Source of the DNA: Bordetella parapertussis
Lineage (GTDB): Bacteria; Pseudomonadota; Gammaproteobacteria; Burkholderiales; Burkholderiaceae_B
Assembly (NCBI GenBank): GCA_945911685.1
Contig: CAMEAW010000001.1
Coordinates: forward strand, 8,623-72,622
Direction: 5' to 3'
Length of the DNA: 64,000 nucleotides
Positions 9,971-18,451 of this stretch are shown piece by piece. The position numbers and the translations under genes were made by a program. The notes below the pieces were generated by a model. It made no database searches. It saw only the letters and a list, made by a program, of their open reading frames with translations, and had not been told where the DNA came from. Position 1 is the first letter of the stretch. Every line of letters begins with the position of its first letter.

Positions 9971-10006
9971 AGCTGCCCCAGGGCTGTCTGGACTGGGTAG
10001 CTTTTT
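9971..10006 (+). terminator. rho-independent terminator after the fumarase gene
   Basis: AGCTGCCC (9971-9978) pairs with GGGTAGCT (9995-10002), with one G-U pair and a small inner CAG/CTG helix, and runs straight into a five-T tract. It begins 15 bases after the fumarase stop codon, which fits termination of that transcript. Confidence 0.65.
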
Positions 10007-10122
10007 CCTCGCTGAGTCAATTGACAATTTCCTCTGAGCCAATCAATTCACACTTTCCTCTGAGCCAATCAATTAACAATTTCCTCTGAGCCAATCAATT
10101 CACAATTTTCTCTGGGCCAAGC
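10004..10122. repeat. 26-bp tandem repeat, three full and two degenerate units
   Basis: Three contiguous 26-base units start at 10028, 10054 and 10080 with TTTCCTCTGAGCCAATCAAT and differ at one or two positions in the last six bases. A degenerate copy precedes them (from 10004) and a truncated copy follows (10106-10122). There are no spacers, so it is a direct tandem array, not a CRISPR. It sits between the fumarase terminator and the nested-palindrome element. Confidence 0.85.
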
Positions 10123-10142
10123 TTTTTGCTTCGACCATTCGT

Positions 10143-10340
10143 CTTTTCTGGGGGTGGGCAGGGGCCTCTGGGCGGATGTTTGAGGCGCCGAGGATTTTGC
10201 AGGATTGGCGGATGAAGGCAGCCCTTGTTTGAGCGAAGCGAGTTTGGGCTGCCGCCGCCAAGACCAAAAATCAGAGGGGAGTCTGCGAAGCAGACCGACT
10301 CGGTCAGCCGCCCAGAGGCCCCTGCCCGCCACCAGAAAAG
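10143..10340. repeat. nested-palindrome intergenic element (about 198 bp)
   Basis: The outer arms are CTTTTCTGG (10143-10151) with CCAGAAAAG (10332-10340), and a perfect 20-base inverted pair at 10156-10175 and 10308-10327 that begins GGGCAGGGGCC. Inside are two further hairpins: GGCAGCCC (10217-10224) with GGGCTGCC (10246-10253), and GTCTGC-GAA-GCAGAC (10281-10295). The loop of the first inner hairpin is a 20-base mirror-symmetric sequence, 10227-10246. The element fills the space between the 26-bp array and the 3' end of fhs. A minus-strand open frame crosses it (10398 to 10069) and is judged not to be a gene. It resembles non-autonomous, MITE-like or REPIN-like elements, but no second copy is in this window. 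Confidence 0.75.
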
Positions 10341-10366
10341 TCAGGGCACAAAGAAAACCCCAAAAC

Positions 10367-12040
10367 TCAAGACAACCCTGTAATCTGCCCCGCATCATTC
10401 ACATCAATCCCATTCGCCGCAGGCACAGCAGGTAGCCCCGGCATCGTCATGACATCCCCACACACCATCACCACAAAGCCAGCACCGGCCGATAACCTGA
10501 CTTCGCGAATCGTCAACACATGACCGCTCGGTGCCCCTCGTAACTTGGCATCAGTCGAAAACGAGTATTGCGTTTTAGCAATACACACCGGTAGATCACC
10601 ATACCCATCGCTTTGTAACTGCGCAATTTGCGCACGCACTTTTGCGTCGGCGGTGATGCTAGCCGCGCCATAGGTTTTGGTTGCAATGGCTTGTACTTTG
10701 TCCCACAACGAATCAGAGTCCTGGTACAAAAATTTAAAGTGATTCGGCTGCTCGCAGAGTTTGACGACAGCGTGCGCTAAGTCAGCTGCGCCTGCGCCGC
10801 CCTGTGCCCAGTGTTTCGCGAGCACCACGTCAACACCAAGCGCGGCAGTGGTGGCCTGCAACAGCGCAATTTCAGCGTCAGTGTCTTCTGTGCGGTGGTT
10901 GATGGCCACGACGCAAGGCAATCCAAAATTCTGCGTGATGTTATGAATGTGGCGCTCAAGATTCACGAGCCCAGCGCGCAGTGCGTCAAGGTTTTCGGTA
11001 CCCACGTCTTTGACTTCGACGCCACCGTGATACTTCAGTGCTCGCACAGTTGCGACTAACACCACGGCTGAAGGCGTTAGCCCTGCTTTGCGGCATTTAA
11101 TATCAAAGAATTTTTCGGCGCCTAAGTCTGCGCCAAAGCCCGCTTCCGTCACAACGTAATCGGCGAGTTTTAAAGCGGTGGCTGTAGCCAGTACCGTGTT
11201 ACAACCATGCGCAATATTGGCGAAGGGGCCACCGTGCACAATTGCAGGATTATTTTCAAGTGTCTGAACAAGGTTTGGTGCAAGCGCTTCTTTTAACAGC
11301 GCAGTCATCGCGCCTTGCGCTTGCAAATCGCGCGCCAAAATCGGTTTGCCGGTGAGCGAGTAGCCGATGACGATATTGCCCAAGCGCTCTTTTAAGTCTT
11401 TTAGATTTTTGACCAGACAAAAGATGGCCATGATTTCTGAGGCCACCACGATATCGAAATGATCTTCGCGTGGAAAGCCGTTGGCGGTGCCGCCTAAACC
11501 CACCACGATGTTTCGCAGGGCACGATCATTTAAGTCAACAACGCGCCGCCAGTTCACACGACGCACGTCGATCCCTAGCTTGTTGCCGTGATGAATATGG
11601 TTGTCGATCAGCGCGGCCAGCAGGTTGTTGGCCAAGGCGATGGCATTGAAATCACCCGTGAAATGCAAATTGATGTCTTCCATAGGAACAATTTGCGCCA
11701 TGCCGCCGCCCGCAGCGCCGCCCTTCATACCGAAGACGGGGCCTAAAGATGGTTCGCGTAAACACATGATGGCGCGCTTGCCAATGTGATTCAGAGCGTC
11801 TCCTAAGCCGACGGTTGTGGTGGTTTTTCCTTCGCCAGCTGGGGTCGGCGAAATTGCCGTCACAAGCACCAGCTTGCCGTTGGGGCGCGAGGCTAACGTA
11901 TCGATATATTCAAGCGAAAGCTTGGCTTTGAAGCGCCCGTAGGGTTCAAGCTGTTCAATGGGGATTTCTAGACGATCTGCTGCAAGATCAAGAATGGGGC
12001 GTTTATTCGCGGCCTGAGCGATTTCGAGGTCACTGCGCAT
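10367..12040 (-). CDS. fhs: formate--tetrahydrofolate ligase
   Basis: Formyl-THF synthetase: ATP-dependent joining of formate to tetrahydrofolate, giving 10-formyl-THF for purine and one-carbon metabolism. The ATP-binding loop [18 protein letters not shown] is near residue 60. [31 protein letters not shown] is a family signature, and the C terminus [13 protein letters not shown] matches known members. The ATG at 12040 (MRSDLEIAQ) is chosen because family members start with SDIEIAQ-like sequence; a TTG six codons upstream is possible. The product has 557 residues. The gene is divergent to an IclR-type regulator, with about 300 bases between. Confidence 0.97.
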   Translation of the reverse strand: MRSDLEIAQAANKRPILDLAADRLEIPIEQLEPYGRFKAKLSLEYIDTLASRPNGKLVLVTAISPTPAGEGKTTTTVGLGDALNHIGKRAIMCLREPSLGPVFGMKGGAAGGGMAQIVPMEDINLHFTGDFNAIALANNLLAALIDNHIHHGNKLGIDVRRVNWRRVVDLNDRALRNIVVGLGGTANGFPREDHFDIVVASEIMAIFCLVKNLKDLKERLGNIVIGYSLTGKPILARDLQAQGAMTALLKEALAPNLVQTLENNPAIVHGGPFANIAHGCNTVLATATALKLADYVVTEAGFGADLGAEKFFDIKCRKAGLTPSAVVLVATVRALKYHGGVEVKDVGTENLDALRAGLVNLERHIHNITQNFGLPCVVAINHRTEDTDAEIALLQATTAALGVDVVLAKHWAQGGAGAADLAHAVVKLCEQPNHFKFLYQDSDSLWDKVQAIATKTYGAASITADAKVRAQIAQLQSDGYGDLPVCIAKTQYSFSTDAKLRGAPSGHVLTIREVRLSAGAGFVVMVCGDVMTMPGLPAVPAANGIDVNDAGQITGLS

Positions 12041-12338
12041 ATCAGAGGGTCCGGGCAAGAGTGTCTGTTGTTGAGGTCACGATATTACTTGTGCTGAGTC
12101 CAGATGCGCTTATAAAGAGATAAAAATCCTATTGAAACCAGGTCCGCCCGCGCTTAGTCTTAGTTTTTTGAGACCAGCGGGTTAAAAAATTTCACAATAT
12201 GGGATAAACTCAATGCTGCAACGCGCCAAAATTGTGAGTTTGCAGGCCCTTGTTGCTCATCAACATACCGGCAATCGTTCAGTGCTTGATCGATCGTGAA
12301 CTTGCTCGGGATTGTGCCGCTTTTTATTGACCTTGAAT

Positions 12339-13154
12339 ATGCTCCGTTACGTTTCGTCTGAGGCCGCTGTATCCGCTCAGCCCGAGTCTGGCGCCATGGG
12401 TATGGCGATCCAGGTGCTGGGGCGTGCGACGCAACTGCTTGATGCGTTAGCCGCGCAGCCCGATCCAGTTGCGTTAAAAGATTTAGCAAAAACGACCGGG
12501 CTTCACACCTCGACGGCACACCGTATTTTGAGTGACTTGGTGATTGGGCGCTATGTCGATCGGGTGGATAACGGCCTATATCAACTTGGCATGCGTTTGC
12601 TTGAGTTAGGTTCGCTCGTAAAGGGGCGTTTGAACGTGCGCGAAGCGGCCTATGAGGCCATGCACGCCCTGCACCGCTTAACGGGGCAAACCGTTAATCT
12701 GTCGGTGCAGCAGGGCGATGAAATTATCTATATCGACCGTGCCTGGAGCGAGCGCTCGGGGATGCAAGTGGTACGGGCTATCGGGGGCCGGGCGCCACTG
12801 CACCTGACTTCAAATGGTAAGTTGTTTTTGTCAGTGGCCGACGCGCGGCAAGTGCGCACCTATGTCACGCGCACGGGCCTGGCAGCCAGCACCGTAAACA
12901 GTATTACGACGCTAGAAAAACTCGAGCACGAATTGGTCTCGGTGCGCCAGCTCGGTTACGCGCGCGACAACGAAGAGCTTGAGTTGGGCGTACGTTGTAT
13001 CGCGGCCGGCATCTATGACGATACCGGCAAACTGGTGGCAGGGCTCTCGATTTCGGCACCTTCAGGGCGCCTGCAAGACGCCTGGATCCCCCAGTTAGTA
13101 TCAACCGCCGGCAGCATCTCAGAAGCGCTAGGCTACGAGGTCACCGGCGGCTGA
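12339..13154 (+). CDS. IclR family transcriptional regulator
   Basis: DNA-binding regulator with an N-terminal winged helix (about residues 25-85; LKDLAKTTGLHTSTAHRILSDL is the helix-turn-helix) and a C-terminal IclR effector domain (SGMQVVRAIGGRAPLH, GYARDNEELELGVRCIAA). Typical members sense small acids and control catabolic genes. The ATG at 12339 gives 271 residues; ATG at 12396 or TTG at 12312 are alternatives and no strong ribosome-binding site separates them. It is divergent to fhs and convergent with a Bug receptor gene. Its target cannot be told from sequence; the neighbouring Bug receptor or fhs are candidates. Confidence 0.9.
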   Translation: MLRYVSSEAAVSAQPESGAMGMAIQVLGRATQLLDALAAQPDPVALKDLAKTTGLHTSTAHRILSDLVIGRYVDRVDNGLYQLGMRLLELGSLVKGRLNVREAAYEAMHALHRLTGQTVNLSVQQGDEIIYIDRAWSERSGMQVVRAIGGRAPLHLTSNGKLFLSVADARQVRTYVTRTGLAASTVNSITTLEKLEHELVSVRQLGYARDNEELELGVRCIAAGIYDDTGKLVAGLSISAPSGRLQDAWIPQLVSTAGSISEALGYEVTGG

Positions 13155-13206
13155 GCTATACGAGGCAGTCACGACGTGAGCTGCAATGGCGTGACCCGTC
13201 ACACAG

Positions 13207-14226
13207 TTACTTTAAAGTGATGCCGCGTGCTTTAACGAGCTCACCCCAGCGCTTGACCTCAGCCTCTATCAGTTGGCCAAAGACCTCGGGAGAGTCCTTG
13301 GCTGGCGTCAGGCCGTCGATGGCTAATTGTTCGGCAGTCGCTGGGTCACTGAGCGCCTCAACAATAGCTTTGTTTAATTTATCAACGATATCCTTTGGGA
13401 TGCCTTTGGGCCCAATCAAGCCGTGCCAAACCGCGACATCAAAGCCTGGGTAGCCAGATTCGATCACAGTAGGCAATTCGGGTAGAGCGTCAAGCCGATC
13501 CTTGGTGGTGACGGCCAAGCCTTGTAGCTTGCCGGATTTGACGTGCGGAACGGTTGAGGCGACTGTGCCAAACATAAATTGCACCGTTCCAGAGATCGTG
13601 TCAGTTAAGGCGGGTGAGGTCCCCTTATAAGGAATGTGAAGCGCCTCGACGCCAGCGACACTTAAAAAATATTCTGTTGCGATATGCGTAATGCTACCCG
13701 CACCCGATGAGGCGTACGCGAGTTTGCCCGGCTCACTTTTTGCACGCTCAACCAGCTCTTTCAGCGTTTTAATTTGCGTGCCTGGGTTGGTGGCAACCAC
13801 AAACGGACCACTCGCCAAGCGAGCCACCGCTGTGATGTCTTTGACTGGATCAAAAGGCAACTTATATAGATTGGCGTTTACGGTGTAGCTGGTTGCAGCT
13901 AAAAAAAGCGTATAGCCATCGCCGGCTGCTCGCAGAGCGACCTCAGCACCCAGATTGCCGCCGGCTCCGGGTCGATTTTCAACATAAACGGTTTGCCCCA
14001 GTTTCGCCGTGAGGCGCTGCGCCACGATGCGCGCAATGAAGTCAGAGCCGCCGCCTGGCGCAAAGCCAACAACGATTTTGATGGATTTACTGGGGTACTC
14101 GGCAGCAGTTTGTGCAGTTTGTGCGTAAGCAAGAGGCGCCACTGAGAATGACGCACTGAATAGGGCTGCAGCGCAAAGTAAACGTCTGACAGAAGCGGTT
14201 TGTGAGAGTTTGCCGAGATAAGCCAT
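13207..14226 (-). CDS. Bug/TctC-type tripartite tricarboxylate transporter substrate-binding protein
   Basis: Periplasmic solute-binding protein of the Bug (Bordetella uptake gene) family, which binds small carboxylates. A signal peptide covers about residues 1-36, with cleavage probably after APLAYA. The mature part opens YPSKSIKIVVGFAPGGGSDFIARIVAQRL, with the PGGGSD motif of the ligand-binding loop, and later IENRPGAGGNLGAE-like sequence (VENRPGAGGNLGAEVA). The 339-residue length fits. No TctA/TctB membrane components are adjacent, which is common for the expanded orphan Bug set of Alcaligenaceae. Ligand unknown. Confidence 0.93.
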   Translation of the reverse strand: MAYLGKLSQTASVRRLLCAAALFSASFSVAPLAYAQTAQTAAEYPSKSIKIVVGFAPGGGSDFIARIVAQRLTAKLGQTVYVENRPGAGGNLGAEVALRAAGDGYTLFLAATSYTVNANLYKLPFDPVKDITAVARLASGPFVVATNPGTQIKTLKELVERAKSEPGKLAYASSGAGSITHIATEYFLSVAGVEALHIPYKGTSPALTDTISGTVQFMFGTVASTVPHVKSGKLQGLAVTTKDRLDALPELPTVIESGYPGFDVAVWHGLIGPKGIPKDIVDKLNKAIVEALSDPATAEQLAIDGLTPAKDSPEVFGQLIEAEVKRWGELVKARGITLK

Positions 14227-14307
14227 GATGCTGTGACCACCATAATGAATAAAGCAGTCAGTCTAGGGGACAAGCGTGCCAAAGTCGATCATTTTGTTGT
14301 TTTTTTG

Positions 14308-14379
14308 GTGCGCTGCAACAAATAACGGTTGACATGAGCGAAAGTAGGCTTAAAATGACACTTGTGCAGTGCAGCAAAT
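14308..14379 (+). promoter_or_regulatory. phasin gene promoter flanked by a duplicated operator-like repeat
   Basis: A sigma-70 promoter is readable: TTGACA at 14329-14334, a 16-base spacer, and TAAAAT at 14351-14356. A 16-base direct repeat brackets it: GTGCGCTGCAACAAAT at 14308-14323 and GTGCAGTGCAGCAAAT at 14364-14379, matching at 13 of 16 positions. One copy lies just upstream of -35 and the other at the expected transcription start. PhaR repressors of PHA-making bacteria are known to bind TGC-rich sites upstream of phaP, so these are candidate PhaR operators; that link is inference. Confidence 0.6.
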
Positions 14380-14416
14380 CCTGCAAATAATTTGATCCTA
14401 ACCCCAGGAGTTCACT

Positions 14417-14992
14417 ATGTCAGCGATCCCCCAGCAAGTTCTGAACAGCCAAAAGGCTGCCATCGACACATTTGTCGCCGTTCAAACCAGCATGTTCTCT
14501 GGTTTTGAAAAATTCGTCGACCTCAATCTTAAAGCCATGAAAGCGACTTTGGATGACGTGTCACAAAAGTCACAACAAGTTGCCAGCATCAAAGATGCAC
14601 AAGAAGCTGTTGCGATGTCGTCAAACATGGCTCAGCCAGCCACCGAGAAAGCCATGGCATACAGCAAGCACGTGTATGACATCATGTCTGGTGTGCAGGC
14701 CGACCTCGCCAAACTTGGCGAAACGCATGCTGCCGAAGGCCAAAAGCATGTAAACGACGCAGTCGAACAGTTCAGCAAGCACGCTCCGGCTGGTTCAGAA
14801 AGTGCCGTTGCCATGATCAAAAGCGGTTTGGCTCAAGCCACCACTGCTTACGATGCCATGACCAAAGCCGCTAAACAAGCTGCCGAAACTGCAGAAAAGA
14901 ACCTGACTGCAGCTGCTGCAGCAACGTTCAAAGCTGCCGGCGATGCCGCTGAAACAGTCAAAGCCACCACGCGTGGTCGTAAAGCTGCTTAA
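14417..14992 (+). CDS. phaP: phasin family protein
   Basis: Small amphipathic helical protein that coats polyhydroxyalkanoate granules. The 191-residue sequence matches the beta-proteobacterial phasin family: MSAIPQQVLNSQKAAIDTFVAVQTSMFSGFEKFVDLNLKAMKATLDD at the start, then long Ala/Lys-rich helical stretches and a TTRGRKAA tail. No signal peptide is present. AGGAG lies nine bases upstream of the ATG. The gene is monocistronic, with its own promoter and a structured RNA or terminator downstream. PHA synthase genes are not in the window. Confidence 0.9.
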   Translation: MSAIPQQVLNSQKAAIDTFVAVQTSMFSGFEKFVDLNLKAMKATLDDVSQKSQQVASIKDAQEAVAMSSNMAQPATEKAMAYSKHVYDIMSGVQADLAKLGETHAAEGQKHVNDAVEQFSKHAPAGSESAVAMIKSGLAQATTAYDAMTKAAKQAAETAEKNLTAAAAATFKAAGDAAETVKATTRGRKAA

Positions 14993-15007
14993 GTAAAAAT
15001 CTTGACC

Positions 15008-15049
15008 AAGCTTGATTGAGCGGCCACTTACCGCAACGTAATCAAGCTT
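15008..15049. repeat. 10-bp perfect inverted repeat after phaP
   Basis: AAGCTTGATT (15008-15017) and AATCAAGCTT (15040-15049) form a perfect 10-base-pair stem with a 22-base loop, starting 16 bases after the phaP stop codon. There is no strong U tract, so it may be a 3' stabilising stem or part of the termination region rather than a terminator by itself. Confidence 0.6.
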
Positions 15050-15057
15050 AAAAGCAT

Positions 15058-15145
15058 TTTGCCCACAAAGACGTTGTTGTTAGGCCTGATTGCATTGTGT
15101 CGCAATTGGTTTAGCTGCAACGGCTGCGTGGGCAAAGTGTTTTTT
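15058..15145 (+). ncRNA. candidate structured RNA or extended terminator 3' of phaP
   Basis: An 80-base stretch folds into one long hairpin with collinear helices: TTTGCCCAC (15058-15066) with GTGGGCAAA (15128-15136); CGTTG (15072-15076) with CAACG (15118-15122); TAGGCC (15081-15086) with GGTTTA (15108-15113, G-U pairs allowed); ATTGC (15089-15093) with GCAAT (15102-15106). It ends with GTG and six T residues at 15140-15145. This could be the phaP terminator, a 3'-UTR-derived small RNA, or an independent small RNA. It matches no RNA family I can name. The strand is chosen because the T tract follows on the plus strand. Confidence 0.5.
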
Positions 15146-15247
15146 ATCGTTCGCCCGATGTTCGGCCACGAAGCTTAGCAGTGCCCAGAAATGACCGCCT
15201 CAACGCTGTAAATATCGACCCTTTCCGTTTAAGCGGCCGCCACGTGT

Positions 15248-16297
15248 TTAACCTCGCGCTGCGACCATTGCTTTAACGCTTTCGCTCACTAGCGCTGGCC
15301 CGCGATAAATCAGCCCCGTGTAGAGCTGAACCGCGTCAGCGCCAGCGGCGATTTTTTCAGCGGCGTGTTGCCCAGAGACAATCCCCCCAACTCCGATAAT
15401 GGCGAGCTCGGCTCCGACGCGCTGTCGCAAGCGTGCAATCACTTCAAGCGAGCGTGCATGCAGCGGAGCGCCTGACAAACCGCCGGCTTCGTCAGCGTGG
15501 CTCATGCCTTGCACCGCCGAGCGCTCGAGCGTGGTGTTGGTAGCGATGACGCCATCGATGCCATGGCGTGGTAGCACTTGAGCAATGATGTCGATTTGCT
15601 CTTCACTCAAGTCGGGTGCGATCTTAACGGCTAACGGAACGCGTCGGCCGTGCTGCTCGGCGAGCTCTAGCCGACGTTGTTGGAGTTGAGACAACAGCTG
15701 ATCAAGTTCGTGCTCACCCTGCAGTGCGCGCAGGTTCTTTGTGTTCGGCGACGAGATATTGACCGTGATGTAATCGGCATGGGGGTATACGCCCGTCAGA
15801 CCGATCAAATAATCATCAGCAGCTTGTTCGATTGGCGTATCGGCATTTTTGCCGATGTTAAGCCCAACGATGCCGCCCTTGCTGCGCCAGGTGCTGCGCG
15901 CCACATTGGCTAAAAATGTTTCAAGCCCTAAGTTGTTGAACCCTAAACGATTAATCAAAGCCTGGGCTTGCGGGATGCGAAACATACGCGGCTTAGGATT
16001 GCCGGGCTGCCCGCGCGGCGTCACCGTACCGACCTCGATAAAACCGAAACCCAGATTACCCATCGCGTCGATATGCGCGCCGTTTTTATCGAGTCCGGCC
16101 GCCAGGCCGACGCGATTGAGCAAGGGCAAACCCATTAGCGTCGAGGGATCCGACACCCTGCTGTGCATCATGCCGCGCGTCAGTGAACAATCGTAAGCTT
16201 TTTGCAGTGCATGCAAGGTGGTGTCGTGGGCAGCTTCTGCATCAAGTGCAAACAGCGCCTGCCGTGCAAGGGGATAAGCTTGAAAAAGGATGGACAT
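15248..16297 (-). CDS. pyrD: dihydroorotate dehydrogenase (quinone), class 2
   Basis: Membrane-associated, FMN-dependent enzyme of pyrimidine synthesis that oxidises dihydroorotate to orotate with quinone as acceptor. The 349-residue length and the N-terminal helical extension ([24 protein letters not shown]) mark class 2. [10 protein letters not shown] is the FMN loop; [37 protein letters not shown] (with the catalytic serine region) and IIGVGGI near the C terminus are also clear. It is the last gene of a minus-strand run that includes aat and bpt, an arrangement common in betaproteobacteria. Confidence 0.98.
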   Translation of the reverse strand: MSILFQAYPLARQALFALDAEAAHDTTLHALQKAYDCSLTRGMMHSRVSDPSTLMGLPLLNRVGLAAGLDKNGAHIDAMGNLGFGFIEVGTVTPRGQPGNPKPRMFRIPQAQALINRLGFNNLGLETFLANVARSTWRSKGGIVGLNIGKNADTPIEQAADDYLIGLTGVYPHADYITVNISSPNTKNLRALQGEHELDQLLSQLQQRRLELAEQHGRRVPLAVKIAPDLSEEQIDIIAQVLPRHGIDGVIATNTTLERSAVQGMSHADEAGGLSGAPLHARSLEVIARLRQRVGAELAIIGVGGIVSGQHAAEKIAAGADAVQLYTGLIYRGPALVSESVKAMVAARG

Positions 16298-16351
16298 GAG
16301 CGGTAAAAAATTTAGAAGTGTGAAAAGATTGGCAAATGCCGCTTGAACAAT

Positions 16352-17095
16352 TTACAGTTTATGGTCAGGATCAGGCGGGTTGTCACGCCAAGCGCCCTGA
16401 TAGCGATATTGAATCGGCGCGTAATTTGATTTGTAGGCCATTTTGGCGCTCTGCTCAATCCAGTAGCCCAAGTACAGCCATTGTAAATTGAGTTGACGGC
16501 ATTGCTGAATTTGCCACAAGATGCTGTACGTGCCTAAGCTACCCGCAAGCAGAGGATCGTAAAAGGTGTACACCGACGATAAACCGTGTTCGAGCACGTC
16601 GATGATTGACACCATGCACAACTTACCGTCTTCGTCACGAAACTCAACCAGCCGCGTATTGACCCGACTCGCTAATAAAAACTGACCATATTGCGCTTGA
16701 TTATCTTCATCCATGCCCCCGCCAGGGTGGCGTGCAGCCTGATAGCGCGTGTACAAAGCGTAGTGCTCTGCTGACCACGCCAGTTTGGCAACCAGGGGGC
16801 GCAGATCTTGGTGGCGTTTCAAGGCACGTCTTTGTGTGCGGCCTGGCTTAAAGTCGTTGATACCCACCCTCACCGGAATGCATGCGCGACAGTCGTCGCA
16901 GTGCGGTCGATAGGTAAAGAGGCCGCTGCGCCGGAAGCCCTCTTCAACTAATTGAGAGTAGGTATCTGTATTGATGAGGTGACTCGGTGCGGCGACCTGC
17001 GAACGCGCCTGGCGCCCAGGCAGGTAGCTGCAAGGGTAGGGCGCAGTCGCGTAAAACTGCAGCGCGGCAAACGGTAGCTCTTTAATTTGACTCAT
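16352..17095 (-). CDS. bpt: aspartate/glutamate leucyltransferase
   Basis: Bpt/Ate-like enzyme that transfers leucine from Leu-tRNA to proteins with N-terminal Asp or Glu, creating an N-degron for ClpAP. Features seen: [13 protein letters not shown] near the N terminus (Cys-Ser-Tyr-Leu), CRACIPVRV with its CxxC, and [23 protein letters not shown] in the C-terminal GNAT-like half. The ATG at 17095 gives 247 residues and fits family starts (MSQIKELPF); an ATG six codons upstream is possible. The start lies inside the 3' end of aat (14-base overlap). Aat and Bpt act in the same N-end rule pathway, so the overlap makes functional sense. Confidence 0.95.
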   Translation of the reverse strand: MSQIKELPFAALQFYATAPYPCSYLPGRQARSQVAAPSHLINTDTYSQLVEEGFRRSGLFTYRPHCDDCRACIPVRVGINDFKPGRTQRRALKRHQDLRPLVAKLAWSAEHYALYTRYQAARHPGGGMDEDNQAQYGQFLLASRVNTRLVEFRDEDGKLCMVSIIDVLEHGLSSVYTFYDPLLAGSLGTYSILWQIQQCRQLNLQWLYLGYWIEQSAKMAYKSNYAPIQYRYQGAWRDNPPDPDHKL

Positions 17096-17837
17096 GTAAA
17101 ACACCCACCCCATCTAGCCAGCCAGATTGCCAAATAATATCAGGGGCTGCGGTGTGGTGCCGCACATGCGTCAGAAACTGTTCGCGTGGTACCGGACACG
17201 CCCCCATACTGGCCAAGTGAGACGTCTGCATTTGGCAGTCAATCCAGTTGACCTGTTGGCGCTGTAAAAACCACACTAAATGCACGAGCGCAATTTTTGA
17301 GGCATCGGTTACACGACTAAACATAGACTCACCAAAAAACATCTTTCCGATACTGACGCCGTAAAGCCCACCCATCAACCGGCCATTGATCCACGTTTCA
17401 ATGCTGTGTGCTTGCCCCGCCAGATGCCAGGCTTGATAAGCGAGTTGCATCTCGGGTGTGATCCAAGTGCCAGGCTGGCCACCGTTGGCCGCTCGGGCAC
17501 ATCCTCGCATGACGGCAGCAAAGTCGGTGTCGACTCGTACCACCACATCAAAAATTTTAGAGGATTGAGCGGTTGCAATTTGCCGTAAGCGCTTACGTAA
17601 AGAATGCGACACATGTAGTGCATCGCACTTGAGCACCATGCGCGGATCAGGCGACCACCAAAGGGGCGGTTCGTCTTGCGAGAACCACGGGAAAATCCCT
17701 TGGGTATAAGCCGCGCGTAAACGTGGGATCGATAAATCGGCGCCAGCGGCCAGCAAACCCGCTGGCTCAGTCAGCGCTTCAGACACCGGGGGGAAAGGCG
17801 AATCTGGCTCAAGCCAGGTCAGCGGCAAAGATCCCAA
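17082..17837 (-). CDS. aat: leucyl/phenylalanyl-tRNA--protein transferase
   Basis: Aat adds Leu or Phe to proteins with N-terminal Arg or Lys, marking them for ClpS/ClpAP. The 251-residue protein contains the family motifs [18 protein letters not shown] (about residues 49-66), [19 protein letters not shown], and the [22 protein letters not shown] block that forms the aminoacyl-transfer site, followed by [15 protein letters not shown]. Length and start ([17 protein letters not shown]) agree with the family. It precedes bpt with overlap and follows a Nudix gene. Confidence 0.98.
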   Translation of the reverse strand: MGSLPLTWLEPDSPFPPVSEALTEPAGLLAAGADLSIPRLRAAYTQGIFPWFSQDEPPLWWSPDPRMVLKCDALHVSHSLRKRLRQIATAQSSKIFDVVVRVDTDFAAVMRGCARAANGGQPGTWITPEMQLAYQAWHLAGQAHSIETWINGRLMGGLYGVSIGKMFFGESMFSRVTDASKIALVHLVWFLQRQQVNWIDCQMQTSHLASMGACPVPREQFLTHVRHHTAAPDIIWQSGWLDGVGVLHESN

Positions 17838-17852
17838 GATCGACTCAGGCTC

Positions 17853-18434
17853 TTAACGCTTGGTCAAGCCGAGGGAGTAATGATGCGTGTCGAAGTGGCC
17901 GGTTTCACGTTCACGCAGATAATGCTTGAGTGTTGTCGAAACAGATTTAAAGGCGAGGTTATCCCAAGGGATTTCATCTAAGCCATACCAGCGCGCCTCA
18001 AGGGTTTCAGGGCCCGGATCAAGTTCGGGGCCTAAAGCCTTGGCTAAAAAATACACGTGCACCTGATCGACATGCGGGATGTTGATCACGGTATAGAGTT
18101 GCCCCAACTCGATGCGCACCCCAGCTTCTTCTTGGGTTTCGCGCGCAGCGCCTTCATCCATCGCTTCGCCAAGTTCCATAAATCCTGCAGGCAGGGTCCA
18201 GAAATTAGCGCGCGGTTCGATCGCACGCAGACACAATAAAATTTTGTCACCCAAAATTGGGAGCGTACCGACGACTAAGCGTGGATTTTGATAATGCACG
18301 GCGCCGCAGGTTTCGCAAAGGTCTCGCTCGCGGTTATCGCCTTCGAGAAGTTTTCGAATGTTTAAGGTGCCACATTGACTGCAAAATTTTTGCTGTCGGG
18401 GGGCCGGAAAATAAAACTCAGATGGGTGGCTCAT
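17853..18434 (-). CDS. Nudix hydrolase with N-terminal zinc ribbon
   Basis: 193-residue Nudix-fold pyrophosphohydrolase. A zinc ribbon is visible at the N terminus (FCSQCGTLNIRKLL...DLCETCGAVHYQNPR, two CxxC pairs at about residues 17-45). The Nudix box follows: GFMELGEAMDEGAARETQEEAGVRI, with the expected G-x5-E-x7-REUxEExGU spacing. This arrangement recalls NudC-like NADH/NAD-cap hydrolases but the NudC SQPWPFPxS motif is absent, so the substrate is open. It is in line with the aat-bpt-pyrD genes on the minus strand. Confidence 0.85.
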   Translation of the reverse strand: MSHPSEFYFPAPRQQKFCSQCGTLNIRKLLEGDNRERDLCETCGAVHYQNPRLVVGTLPILGDKILLCLRAIEPRANFWTLPAGFMELGEAMDEGAARETQEEAGVRIELGQLYTVINIPHVDQVHVYFLAKALGPELDPGPETLEARWYGLDEIPWDNLAFKSVSTTLKHYLRERETGHFDTHHYSLGLTKR

Positions 18435-18451
18435 AGGCCACTATTTTAAGG

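Noticed and set aside
10004-10122. CRISPR array
   Set aside because: The 26-base units are directly contiguous without spacers, and no cas genes are near.
10069-10398. 109-codon minus-strand ORF over the 26-bp array and palindromic element
   Set aside because: It runs through tandem repeats and inverted arms, shares its start region with the fhs 3' end, and has a composition set by the repeats. It is explained by the element, not by coding.
12160-12519. 119-codon minus-strand ORF between fhs and the IclR gene
   Set aside because: Most of it is antisense to the IclR N terminus; no ribosome-binding site or recognisable domain.
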